DNA from: Halosolutus amylolyticus
Lineage (GTDB): Archaea > Halobacteriota > Halobacteria > Halobacteriales > Natrialbaceae
DNA: 64,000 nt
Assembly: GCF_023566055.1 (NCBI RefSeq)
Contig: NZ_JALIQP010000006.1
Location: 169,176-233,175 of the forward strand
Reading direction: 5' to 3'
Below, one piece after another: positions 26,390-34,255 of this stretch; position 1 is the stretch's first letter; each line of letters opens with the position of its first letter. Both the position numbers and the translations under genes were made by a program. The notes below the pieces were generated by a model. The model did no database searches and was not told the DNA's origin. It saw only the letters and a program-made list of their open reading frames with translations.

Positions 26390-27619
26390 ATGTCCGCGAA
26401 CGACGATCGTGATCCACTCTTCCGGTACGACGATCCGGTCTTTGCCGACGAGCGATTGCTCGAGATCACGCATCTCCCCGGTCCGGACCGGATCGTCGGA
26501 CGCGACGAGCAGATGCAACGGGTAGCGGACGCCCTGAATCCGGCGATCTTCGGGAGCGAACCCAACCACCTGTTCATCTTCGGGAAAACCGGCACCGGCA
26601 AGTCGCTCATCTCCCGGTCGGTTACCCAGCGAGTGATCACGGAAGCCCAGCACGACGACGTCACGGTCAAGTACGCCTTCATCGACTGTGGGGAACAGAA
26701 CACGGAAGCATCGATCGTCAAGACGATCGCCCAGATCGTCAACGAACCCGAACGGAGCGGCGTCACCGTCCCCGATCGCGGCCTCGGTACCGGCGACTAC
26801 TACAAACGGCTCTGGGAGGCCGTCGACGGCTGTACCGACGTCACGATCGTCATCCTCGACGAGATCGACATGCTGGAGGACGACGAAGTGCTCCGGAAAC
26901 TCTCCCGGGCGGGCGAGAACCGCCGGATCTCGGACTCGAGCATCGGGATCATCGGCATCTCGAACAAGATCGATTTCCCGGACCACCTCTCCGAGCGGGT
27001 CAAGTCGAGCCTCTCGCGCGACGAACTCGTCTTCTCGCCGTACGACGCGAACCAGCTCGTCGAAATTCTCGAGAAACGACGGGACGCGTTCCACGACGGC
27101 GTGCTCTCCGACGACGTGATCCCGCTCACGGCCGCGCTGGCCGCCCAGGAACACGGCGACGCGCGCAAGGCGATCGACATCCTCCGGAACGCCGGCCGGA
27201 TCGCGAAGAAGCGAGCCGACACGCGGGTCACTGCCGATCACGTCCGCGACGCGAAAGAGAAGACCGAGGCTGACCGGTTCAACGAACTGATCGAGGGCTC
27301 GCCCCAGCAGGCCAAGGCGATTCTCTACTCGCTGACCCTGCTCACCGAGAACAGCACGGAGAAGGAGTTCCCGACGAAGATCATCTACAACCAGTACAAG
27401 GAGATCGCCCGCCAGCTCGACTTCGACGTGCTCTCGGAACGACGCGTCCAGGAGATCCTGCAGGAACAGAACTTTCTCAACGTGATCCAGTCCGAGCGCG
27501 AGGGTCGCGGACGCGGGCGCGGCGCGCACGCGAAACACCGTCTTCTCGAGAACCCCTCGATCGTCAAGAAGGTCCTGTTGCGCGACTCGCGGCTGGCGGT
27601 CCTGAAAGAGGACGAGTAG
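26390..27619 (+). CDS. Orc1/Cdc6 family replication initiator
   Basis: This 409-residue AAA+ protein recognises origin repeats and helps load MCM helicase. Walker A GKTGTGKS is at about residues 65-72 and Walker B VIVILDEIDML at about 151-161. Sensor 1 lies in GIIGISNKIDF and sensor 2 in HGDARKAIDILRNAG. The winged-helix domain occupies about 295-409, including a Gly/Arg run (EGRGRGRGAHAKHR) before the final helix. I start at MSANDD rather than 23 codons upstream because an ATTTATTT TATA box lies about 33 nt before it. The ORB-like cluster directly upstream is its likely target. Confidence 0.95.
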   Translation: MSANDDRDPLFRYDDPVFADERLLEITHLPGPDRIVGRDEQMQRVADALNPAIFGSEPNHLFIFGKTGTGKSLISRSVTQRVITEAQHDDVTVKYAFIDCGEQNTEASIVKTIAQIVNEPERSGVTVPDRGLGTGDYYKRLWEAVDGCTDVTIVILDEIDMLEDDEVLRKLSRAGENRRISDSSIGIIGISNKIDFPDHLSERVKSSLSRDELVFSPYDANQLVEILEKRRDAFHDGVLSDDVIPLTAALAAQEHGDARKAIDILRNAGRIAKKRADTRVTADHVRDAKEKTEADRFNELIEGSPQQAKAILYSLTLLTENSTEKEFPTKIIYNQYKEIARQLDFDVLSERRVQEILQEQNFLNVIQSEREGRGRGRGAHAKHRLLENPSIVKKVLLRDSRLAVLKEDE

Positions 27620-27699
27620 CGCGAGCGGCCACGATCGTCCGTTCCGACCCGGTTCGCCGGAACCGCGGTACCTTTTTGTCTTCCCACCCCAGCGAACGT

Positions 27700-28893
27700 A
27701 TGAACAGCGTCGACGCGGCCGGACTGGGGATCGGTGACGAGCATCCGACCCGGATCATGGGCGTGTTGAACGTCAGCGAGGAGTCGCCGTACGATCCCAG
27801 CGTCTACGACGATCCGGGCGAGGCCGCCAGGTACGTCGACGAGGAACTGATCGCCGAGGGTGCCGACATCGTGGACGTCGGACTGGAGTCCGCGAACAAA
27901 CGGTTCGACGTCCTCTCCGCCGAGGAGGAACTCGATCGACTTCACGTCGCTCTGGAGACGATCGAGAGCGTCTCGGGCGACGCAATCTTCTCGATCGAGA
28001 CGCGCTACGCTGCGGTCGCCGACGAGGCACTGTCGCTGGGGTTCGACATGGTCAACGACATCGCGGGCTTCGCCGACCCCGAGATGCCGTCGGCCTGTGA
28101 GGACCACGACGCCGCAGTCGCGAAGATGGCGAGTCCGCCGGATCTCGAGCGGCCGGGGGCCGTCGAGGAGACGCCGTGGGCCGAGCGGAAATCGCCGGGG
28201 TGGGCCCGCCAGGCCGACTACGTCGATCAGGTGTACGAGGCGCTGAAACAGCACGGACTCACGGACAAGACGATCGTCGATCCAGCGTTCGGCGGCTGGA
28301 GCGAAGCCCAGACCCTCGCGGACGATCGCGAGACGTTCCGCAGGCTCCGCGAGTTTCGCGCGCTCGGCCAGCCGATGCTGGTCTCGATCAACCGGAAGAA
28401 CTTCCTCGGCGAGCTCGCCGATCGGGAGACCGAAGAGCGCCTGCCGGTCAGTCTGGCGGCGACGTCAATGGCCGTCGAACGGGGTGCGAACGTCGTCCGG
28501 ACCCACGACGTGGCGGAGACCCGCGACGCCGCGCTGATCGGCGACGCGTTCACCGAGCGTCGGCGCGCGACGGCCGACGGTGTCTCGATCGCACAGCTCG
28601 ACGTCCACTCGGGTCGCGATCTCCGACGCCAGCTCGCCGAGTACGACGTCGATCCCTCGCTGGCGGACGAGTGGGGGAGGCAACTGCTCGAAATCGACGG
28701 ACTCGCGCCCGAAGCGCGACGGCACCTGGCCGAGGTCGCCCCCGAACACGGCGCGGTCGCGTACGCCGTCGACGACGATGCCGTACTCCTCGTGGGTTCG
28801 ACGACGGCGGTTTCCGACGTCAGTTCCCGGATCCGGAACGGGGAAGGCGGTCTCGGGGCGATCGGCTCGGCACTCGAATCGGTCTTGCGTTAA
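27700..28893 (+). CDS. folP: Dihydropteroate synthase with C-terminal extension
   Basis: This 397-residue protein has the DHPS TIM barrel at about residues 15-280. Visible segments are RIMGVLNVSEESPYD (N-terminal signature), DIVDVGLESANKRFDVLSAEEEL, FDMVNDIAGF, TIVDPAFGGWSEA, MLVSINRKNFLGE and GANVVRTHDVAETRDA. It joins a pterin diphosphate to p-aminobenzoate in folate synthesis. Residues 285-397 are an added acidic domain seen in haloarchaeal versions; its role is unknown. The serine-arginine-lysine loop reads NRK here. A TTTTTGTC box 27 nt upstream fits this start. The next gene acts one step earlier in the pathway. Confidence 0.9.
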   Translation: MNSVDAAGLGIGDEHPTRIMGVLNVSEESPYDPSVYDDPGEAARYVDEELIAEGADIVDVGLESANKRFDVLSAEEELDRLHVALETIESVSGDAIFSIETRYAAVADEALSLGFDMVNDIAGFADPEMPSACEDHDAAVAKMASPPDLERPGAVEETPWAERKSPGWARQADYVDQVYEALKQHGLTDKTIVDPAFGGWSEAQTLADDRETFRRLREFRALGQPMLVSINRKNFLGELADRETEERLPVSLAATSMAVERGANVVRTHDVAETRDAALIGDAFTERRRATADGVSIAQLDVHSGRDLRRQLAEYDVDPSLADEWGRQLLEIDGLAPEARRHLAEVAPEHGAVAYAVDDDAVLLVGSTTAVSDVSSRIRNGEGGLGAIGSALESVLR

Positions 28894-29179
28894 GAGAAAG
28901 CTTATACCTGATGCATCAAAATGTGTGAGTGGACGCCGGGCGGCCTCCCGGGTAGGGGTACTTTGGAGGCGACCCCCGGCCCACAACACGGAATTATTGT
29001 GGTGTTACGTCGACCAGTGACGACGCCGTCGTCGTCGATCGGCGGCCTCCCCGATCTCGGTGTTCGGTAGCGTCAGCGCGCCATCGATCCGGGCCGACGC
29101 CGAGTCGTCCGGGCCCGGGCCGGCTACCGAACGAAGGGCGACCACCCAGACACATGTAGCTCCGGCACCCAGCACGATC
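28894..29179 (+). other. Intergenic region with promoter and candidate structured RNA
   Basis: Immediately after folP is a TATA-like GCTTATACC (28900-28908) overlapping a 10-bp palindrome, TGATGCATCA (28909-28918). Downstream, 28930-28984 can fold into a long imperfect hairpin: GTGG...GGCGGCCTCC pairs with GGAGGCGACCCCCGGCCCAC. A second hairpin, CCACAA...TTGTGG, follows at 28981-29002. No credible ORF covers this stretch. It could be a long 5' leader of the mptE-like gene or an independent RNA. It lacks the marker motifs of SRP RNA and RNase P RNA. Confidence 0.4.
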
Positions 29180-29878
29180 ATGGAGTTCGACGAGTGGGAA
29201 CCCGTCTACGAGGCGATCCGTCGCGACTTCGGCTACGATCGCGCGGGCGACGAACGCGCACGGGACGTCCTCGCGTCCCTGACGGAGCCGTTCGATCTCG
29301 CTCACCTGTCGGCCGTTCGCGACGCCACCGTCGCGATCGCGGGTGCCGGGCCGTCGATCGAGTCCGATCGGGCCCGGAATCGAGCCGCGGACGCCGACGT
29401 CGTCGTCGCCGCGTCGACGGCGGCTGACGTCCTCGAGGACGCGGGGATCGACGTCGACTGTATGGTCACCGATCTCGACAAGAACCCGGAGACAGTGCGT
29501 CGATTCACTCAGCGCGGAACGCCGGTTGCGGTCCACGCCCACGGCGATAACGTCCCAGCGGTCCGGACGGTCGTCCCCGACTGCGCGGACGAGTACGTCC
29601 TGCCGACGACGCAGGCCGAACCCGCCGGACCGGTCCGCAACTTCGGGGGGTTCACGGACGGCGATCGGGCCGCGTTCCTGGCGGACCACCTGGGTGCCGA
29701 TCGGCTCGTCTTCGTCGGCTGGGACCTCGACGATCCCTCGGTCGGTCCGGTCAAGCGGAAGAAACTCGCGTGGGCCGAACGACTCCTCTACTGGCTCGAA
29801 CACCGTCGGAGCGATCGGTTCGACGTGCTCGACGGCCGGCGGGGCGACGTGGAGACGGCGGCGCTCCCGATCGACTGA
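29180..29878 (+). CDS. 6-hydroxymethylpterin diphosphokinase, MptE-like
   Basis: This 232-residue protein belongs to the MptE/DUF115 family, which pyrophosphorylates 6-hydroxymethyl-7,8-dihydropterin, the substrate for dihydropteroate synthase. It has ATVAIAGAGPSIESD (nucleotide-binding loop), ADVVVAASTAADVL, the metal-binding VDCMVTDLDKNPETV, VHAHGDNVPA and FVGWDLDDPSVGPVKRKKLAWAERLL. I start at MEFDEWEPVYEAIRRDFGY, the usual opening of the family. It follows folP on the same strand after 286 bp, so two successive steps of pterin metabolism are clustered. Confidence 0.9.
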   Translation: MEFDEWEPVYEAIRRDFGYDRAGDERARDVLASLTEPFDLAHLSAVRDATVAIAGAGPSIESDRARNRAADADVVVAASTAADVLEDAGIDVDCMVTDLDKNPETVRRFTQRGTPVAVHAHGDNVPAVRTVVPDCADEYVLPTTQAEPAGPVRNFGGFTDGDRAAFLADHLGADRLVFVGWDLDDPSVGPVKRKKLAWAERLLYWLEHRRSDRFDVLDGRRGDVETAALPID

Positions 29879-29965
29879 CCCCGGAACGTGAACTGGCGAT
29901 CGACTGACCCGGGGACCAGCGGGGAACGGCGATCGACCGCTCGCAGACATCGTAACTGACCGGTT

Positions 29966-30913
29966 TCAGCGAGGCTCGTATCGCTCCGGATCGATCGTCA
30001 CTCGTTCGACCCGACCGTCGCGTTCGAGCGATCGGAGGTGTGCGGCGGCCTCGCCGACCCCGAACTTGGCGTGGATCCCCGCGAGGTCGCCGAACAGGTC
30101 CCTGGCGAGTGTCCACGGCGTCGTCGGACCCCGTTCGGTAGCCTCGAGCGCCGCGAGAACCCGTCGCGATCGGTCCCGGTGGTGGGTGCGAACGTCGTCG
30201 ATCCGATCCGAATCGAGGCTCGTTCCGTGCCCGGGACGCAGCGTTTCGGAGCGGTTCGACAGCCGATCGAGCGTCTCGCGAAACGTCGCCAGCGGATCGT
30301 GCTCGGCGGTCGTTCCCTCCCGCTGCGTCGAGAGCGTCCGGGTGTCGCTCCCGCCCACGTTCGGCGTGTACGTCGGGAGGATCGCGTCGCCGACCAGCAG
30401 GACGTCGTCGACCGCGTACGCGGTGTGGCCGAGCGTGTGCCCGGGCGTCGAGAGCGCCTCGATTCCGGCGACGCGATTCCCGTCCCCGAGCGGTTCGACT
30501 GGGACGGCGTTGGGCATCGGTGACGGTGCATCCCCGTCGATGACGTTGGCGACGACGTCGTCCGGGATACCCAGTCGGTGCATCGTCTCGGCGTCGCGTT
30601 CGAGTCGCCGCTCGCGTTCGACCGCGTAGTCGGCGACCAGCGGTGCATCGTCGGCTCCCATCGCGATCGTCGCATCGGCTGCCCCGGCCAGGCGCGGTGC
30701 GAGGCCGGCGTGATCGACGTGCCAGTGCGTGACGAGGACGTACTCGAGGTCGTCGACGGCGACGCCGACCCGATCGAGGCCCTCGCGGAGGGCCGCCCAG
30801 GCATCGTCGGTCGGCGGCCCGGGATCGACGACGGCGCGGTCACCGACGACGTAGGCGCTGTTGGTTCCCTCGGGTGAGCCGTCCCCGATCGCGATCCGAT
30901 CGACGTCCGCCAT
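29966..30913 (-). CDS. MBL-fold metallohydrolase
   Basis: This 315-residue metallo-beta-lactamase fold protein has the HxHxDH signature as THWHVDHAGLAPRL (about residues 62-75). Later come metal-ligand histidines in STPGHTLGHTAY and LRPGHGT, and a catalytic Asp in LLVGDAILP. Residues about 230-315 form a winged-helix-like C-terminal domain with RVLAALEATERGPTTPW, as in the glyoxalase II/LACTB2 group. The substrate is unknown; hydrolysis of a thioester or other ester is likely. It is convergent with the mptE-like gene. Confidence 0.88.
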   Translation of the reverse strand: MADVDRIAIGDGSPEGTNSAYVVGDRAVVDPGPPTDDAWAALREGLDRVGVAVDDLEYVLVTHWHVDHAGLAPRLAGAADATIAMGADDAPLVADYAVERERRLERDAETMHRLGIPDDVVANVIDGDAPSPMPNAVPVEPLGDGNRVAGIEALSTPGHTLGHTAYAVDDVLLVGDAILPTYTPNVGGSDTRTLSTQREGTTAEHDPLATFRETLDRLSNRSETLRPGHGTSLDSDRIDDVRTHHRDRSRRVLAALEATERGPTTPWTLARDLFGDLAGIHAKFGVGEAAAHLRSLERDGRVERVTIDPERYEPR

Positions 30914-31064
30914 ACCTCGACGTGCGCCGCCGACTCCCGTCAGTCTCCCGGTTGCCGTATTCCTGTCTTTCGGTCACGTTCCGGTCCGCGATCCCGCCCG
31001 GAGCGACGGCTCACGAATCGATTCTGGAACAACGGTTAAGACGAACAGGTCGCCACGATAGCAC

Positions 31065-31505
31065 GTGGATCAACGACTCATCGTCACGGTACCGGTCGTC
31101 GTCTACCTGGGGACGCTCGTGCTGTTCGCCGCCGCCCGATCGATCGTCGGTGCGCCGCTGACCGAGGGGCAACCGGCGTTCATCGCGATCGTCGGCGTGA
31201 TCGGGCCGCTGACTGCGCTCGGCCTGATCTGGCTACGAAACTACACGTACGGCGCGCCGGTCCTCGTCTCGTCGATGCTGACGACCGTCTGGTTCGTGAC
31301 GTACTTCTTTTTCCTCCACGACAACCCGGCGAACGCCTTCGCCGTCGCGGGGGAGGGAGCGCTCGCGTTCCTGATGGCGACGTTCAGCGTCGTGGCCACG
31401 TCGCTCGTCACGGCCGGCGTCGCGTTCTGGCTCTGGTACCGCGAGAGCCCCGGGTTCCGGTCGGCGATCGATGGGGTCGTCCGGCCGCCCGAGACGAGCG
31501 ACTAG
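31065..31505 (+). CDS. Four-helix haloarchaeal membrane protein
   Basis: This 146-residue hydrophobic protein has four predicted transmembrane helices at about residues 5-25, 34-52, 62-85 and 97-125. It starts at a GTG. No known domain is recognisable; small membrane proteins of this layout are common in haloarchaea. Its TAG stop shares the palindromic CTAG (31502-31505) with the stop of the convergent oxidoreductase gene, so the two coding regions overlap by three to four bases. Confidence 0.75.
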   Translation: MDQRLIVTVPVVVYLGTLVLFAAARSIVGAPLTEGQPAFIAIVGVIGPLTALGLIWLRNYTYGAPVLVSSMLTTVWFVTYFFFLHDNPANAFAVAGEGALAFLMATFSVVATSLVTAGVAFWLWYRESPGFRSAIDGVVRPPETSD

Positions 31506-32509
31506 GCCTCGTCGGGTGCGAACGCCTCGATCGTCGATTCGATCTCCTCGCGCGAGGCCCCGCGCGGGAACCCGATCGCGACGTCGTCGACGCCCTCGAT
31601 CGCCTCGAACTTGCGGAGTTCCTCGCGTGCGCGCTCGGGCGTGCCGGCGGCCCCCAGGGCGTCGAGGAGGTCGTCGGGGATGGCGGCCAGGGCCGCCTCC
31701 TGGTCGCCGCTCGCCCAGGCCGCGGCGATCTCGTGGGCCTCGTCCTCGTAGCCCTGTCGCGAGAGCGATTCCCGGTAGTAAGTTCCCATCGCGCCGACGT
31801 AGAAGGCGAGGTGCTGGCGAGCGAGTTCGCGGGCCCGATCGCCGTCCTCGAGGGCGCAGCCGGTCATCGAGAGCGTGACGCGCACGTCGTCGGGGTCGCG
31901 ATCGCCGAGTTCCATCCCGCGGCGCAGGTCGTCGAGGCGTTCCTCGAGTCCCTCGGGAGTGAAGACGGTCGCGTGCCAGCCGTCGGCGAACCGGCCGGCG
32001 AGTTCGACGGACTTCGGTCCCATCCCGGCGGCGTCGATCGGAACGGACTCTTCGGGCGGGTCACAGCGCAGGCGAAAGCCCGCCAGCGAGAAGATGTCGC
32101 CGTCGTAGTTCAGCGTCTCTCCGGACATGACCGTGCGCATGATCTCGAGGTACTCCCGGGTTCGCCGGAGCGGCCGATCGAAGTCGACGCCGTGCCAGCC
32201 CTCGACGACGGCCGGGCCGCTGGGGGCGATCCCCATCCGCAGGCGGCCGTCGGCGACCTCCTGGAGCGTCGTCGCGGTCTGGCCCAGCAGGGCGGGCGAT
32301 CGCGAGTAGACGTTGACGATGCTCGGTCCGAGCCCGATCTCGTCGGTCTCACGGGCGATGTCCGTGAGGACAGTGACGGCGTCCCGGCCCCACGTCTCGG
32401 GGAGCCAGGCGTACTCGTACCCGTGGTCCTCGCCGAGCTGGGCGAGGGCGGTGAGTGATTCGACGCTCGGCTGTGCTGCGACTGGCAGGTGGAGACTTCG
32501 ATCTGGCAT
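31502..32509 (-). CDS. LLM-class F420-dependent oxidoreductase
   Basis: This 335-residue luciferase-like TIM-barrel protein is of the Mer/F420-dependent type. It shows YEYAWLPETWGRDAVTVLTDIA, LGPSIVNVYSRSPALLGQTATTLQEVADGR, RLRMGIAPSGPAVVEGWHGV, PIDAAGMGPKSVELAGRFADGWHATVFTPE and a C-terminal GFPRGAS. The enzymes transfer hydride between coenzyme F420 and diverse substrates. The exact reaction is unknown; a methylenetetrahydromethanopterin reductase-like role has been proposed for relatives. It is monocistronic and convergent with the small membrane protein. Confidence 0.88.
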   Translation of the reverse strand: MPDRSLHLPVAAQPSVESLTALAQLGEDHGYEYAWLPETWGRDAVTVLTDIARETDEIGLGPSIVNVYSRSPALLGQTATTLQEVADGRLRMGIAPSGPAVVEGWHGVDFDRPLRRTREYLEIMRTVMSGETLNYDGDIFSLAGFRLRCDPPEESVPIDAAGMGPKSVELAGRFADGWHATVFTPEGLEERLDDLRRGMELGDRDPDDVRVTLSMTGCALEDGDRARELARQHLAFYVGAMGTYYRESLSRQGYEDEAHEIAAAWASGDQEAALAAIPDDLLDALGAAGTPERAREELRKFEAIEGVDDVAIGFPRGASREEIESTIEAFAPDEA

Positions 32510-32745
32510 GGACGATCACACTGTCGAACCGCGACGGTCGGTCTCACACGAGCGACGGCGGCCGATCGGACGGACCGTGTGAGCGGTTCACGTTCTGTGA
32601 CACTCAACCAACGCTCTTAAAGTTGTCTGATACGATCGAGTGTGGATAGCCGCCGTTCTCTCGGTATCGAACGACTGCGCCGACGTCACGTTCGGAGTAC
32701 TTTCATCGGGGTATCGGGATTCCACCGACACACCGACTGCGGGCA

Positions 32746-33903
32746 CTAGAAGAGCGCGTCGAGTTCGCCGCCGGTGTCCATCAGCGTCTCGAAGTCCTTC
32801 TGGGCGGACGCGCGGACCTGTTCGGTCGTCTCCTGGGCCTCGATCGCGACCTGCTGGAGCTGGTCGACTCGCGGGACGTCCGTGACGCCCGAGAGGAGGA
32901 CGATCGCGCCGACCTCCCGGCGGTCCGGGATGGGGAAGTCGCCGCCGCGGATCTCCATGCTCGCCGTCTCGTCCTCGAGCCACTGGCGGCCGCGCTCGAC
33001 GCCCTTGCGGTTGAGGTGATCCGGCGGGCCAGTCGCAACGACGAGGCCACGATCGGCGCTCGAAACGTCACAGGGCAGCGTGAGCCGGCCGAGCGTCGCC
33101 TTTCGGACGAGACTCGTCATCCGGTTCACCGACTCGCCCTCGTCGAAGCCGCTCCCCCCAGTGAACGACGAGAGGAGTCCGTCGCCCGTATCGACCGTCT
33201 CGCGGGCGTAGCCGATCGTCGAGATGCCGTTCGAGAGGGTGTTGATGATCTCCGAGGAGTCGACCACGCTCTCCGCCACGTGGTCGCCCGCCTGGACCTC
33301 GCCGGCGGCGAATAGCAGTCCGAACCGCTCGACGATTTCCTCGTTGATCCGATCGTAGCCGCTCTCGACCGATTCGCCGGCGCTGCGCCAGACGTCGTTG
33401 TCGAAGACCAGCAGGTTGTCGACCTCCCGGACGAACGTCTGGAACGATCGGGCCGCGTTGAGGGTGTAGATGCCGCCCTCGTCGGTCCCGGGGAGGATGC
33501 CGAGGCCGTAAACCGGCTGTGTGTAGATCCGCCTGAGGTGTTTCGCGAGCACGGGCGCGCCGCCCGACCCCGTCCCGCCGCCCATGCCGGCGACGATCAG
33601 GAACGCGTCGATTTCGTGGACGGAGATCCGATCGATCGCGCCCTGTATCTCGTCGATGTCCTCCTCTGCGACCTGGGAGCCGAGTTCGTTGTCGGCCCCG
33701 ACGCCGTGCCCTTTGACGCGGGCCTGTCCGATGAGCACGCGGTTCTCCCGCGAGACGTGCTCGAGCCCCTGTAGATCGGTCGTCGCAGAGTTGACTGCGA
33801 TCGCCGATTCGACGAACCCGCCGTCGATTCTACTGTCGAACGCCAGGAACTCGTCCACGACCTTCCCGCCTGCTTGCCCAAAGCCGATGAGTGCGAGTTT
33901 CAT
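32746..33903 (-). CDS. cetZ: CetZ tubulin-like cytoskeletal protein
   Basis: This 385-residue GTPase of the FtsZ/tubulin superfamily belongs to the archaeal CetZ group, which controls cell shape and motility-associated rod formation. The opening is MKLALIGFGQAGGKVVDEFL. The tubulin signature GMGGGTGSGGAPV is at about residues 108-120, and a T7-like region and C-terminal domain follow through DVPRVDQLQQVAIEAQE. The acidic tail ends GGELDALF. The length and the two-domain layout match CetZ. No clear TATA is visible within 35 nt, so a short leader is possible. Confidence 0.92.
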   Translation of the reverse strand: MKLALIGFGQAGGKVVDEFLAFDSRIDGGFVESAIAVNSATTDLQGLEHVSRENRVLIGQARVKGHGVGADNELGSQVAEEDIDEIQGAIDRISVHEIDAFLIVAGMGGGTGSGGAPVLAKHLRRIYTQPVYGLGILPGTDEGGIYTLNAARSFQTFVREVDNLLVFDNDVWRSAGESVESGYDRINEEIVERFGLLFAAGEVQAGDHVAESVVDSSEIINTLSNGISTIGYARETVDTGDGLLSSFTGGSGFDEGESVNRMTSLVRKATLGRLTLPCDVSSADRGLVVATGPPDHLNRKGVERGRQWLEDETASMEIRGGDFPIPDRREVGAIVLLSGVTDVPRVDQLQQVAIEAQETTEQVRASAQKDFETLMDTGGELDALF

Positions 33904-34255
33904 AGCTGTCTTCCGTGGCCGTTCACCCGGCCTGTCGATCAGCGAGAACCGATCGCGGTCGCCGGCGTGTGAACGGATGCCACGACTGTGCCGTTGCCGG
34001 TACCGAGTATTGTTATGCCGGTCATATACGTCTAGAAAAGACAGTCTTCGATTCTATACTGTATTCCAAACACGAGATGAATGACTTGATGATAGTCTTT
34101 TATTCGTATTTATCTGCACCGATATAGGCATGGACAAGTGCCGAGATCGGCGTTCCGGACGATCGATCGGTGCCGGCGTCGAAACGAACGGCCCCGATCG
34201 AGATGTCGTTTCGAGAGTAAGTCCTATACTCCGGGGTGGCCTACTGAAGGGCCAC
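33904..34255. other. AT-rich divergent spacer between cetZ and a substrate-binding protein gene
   Basis: The right part of these 352 bases (34010-34130) is clearly lower in GC than its flanks and contains several TATA-like words: CATATAC at 34023, TTCTATACTGTATTC at 34052-34066 and GTATTTAT at 34107-34114. An 11-bp dyad, AAGACAGTCTT, is at 34038-34048. An in-frame ATG at 34130 would lengthen the downstream protein by 42 residues, but a second TATA-like CCTATACTCC about 30 nt before 34256 fits the signal peptide better. The AT-rich part may hold operators for either neighbour. Confidence 0.5.

Noticed and set aside
28894..29179. SRP (7S) RNA or RNase P RNA
   Set aside because: The domain IV GGAAGG-type loop and the RNase P core motifs are not present.
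34130..34255. Longer start of the family 5 binding protein
   Set aside because: Would bury the Tat/lipobox signal 42 residues inside; a nearer TATA-like box fits 34256.
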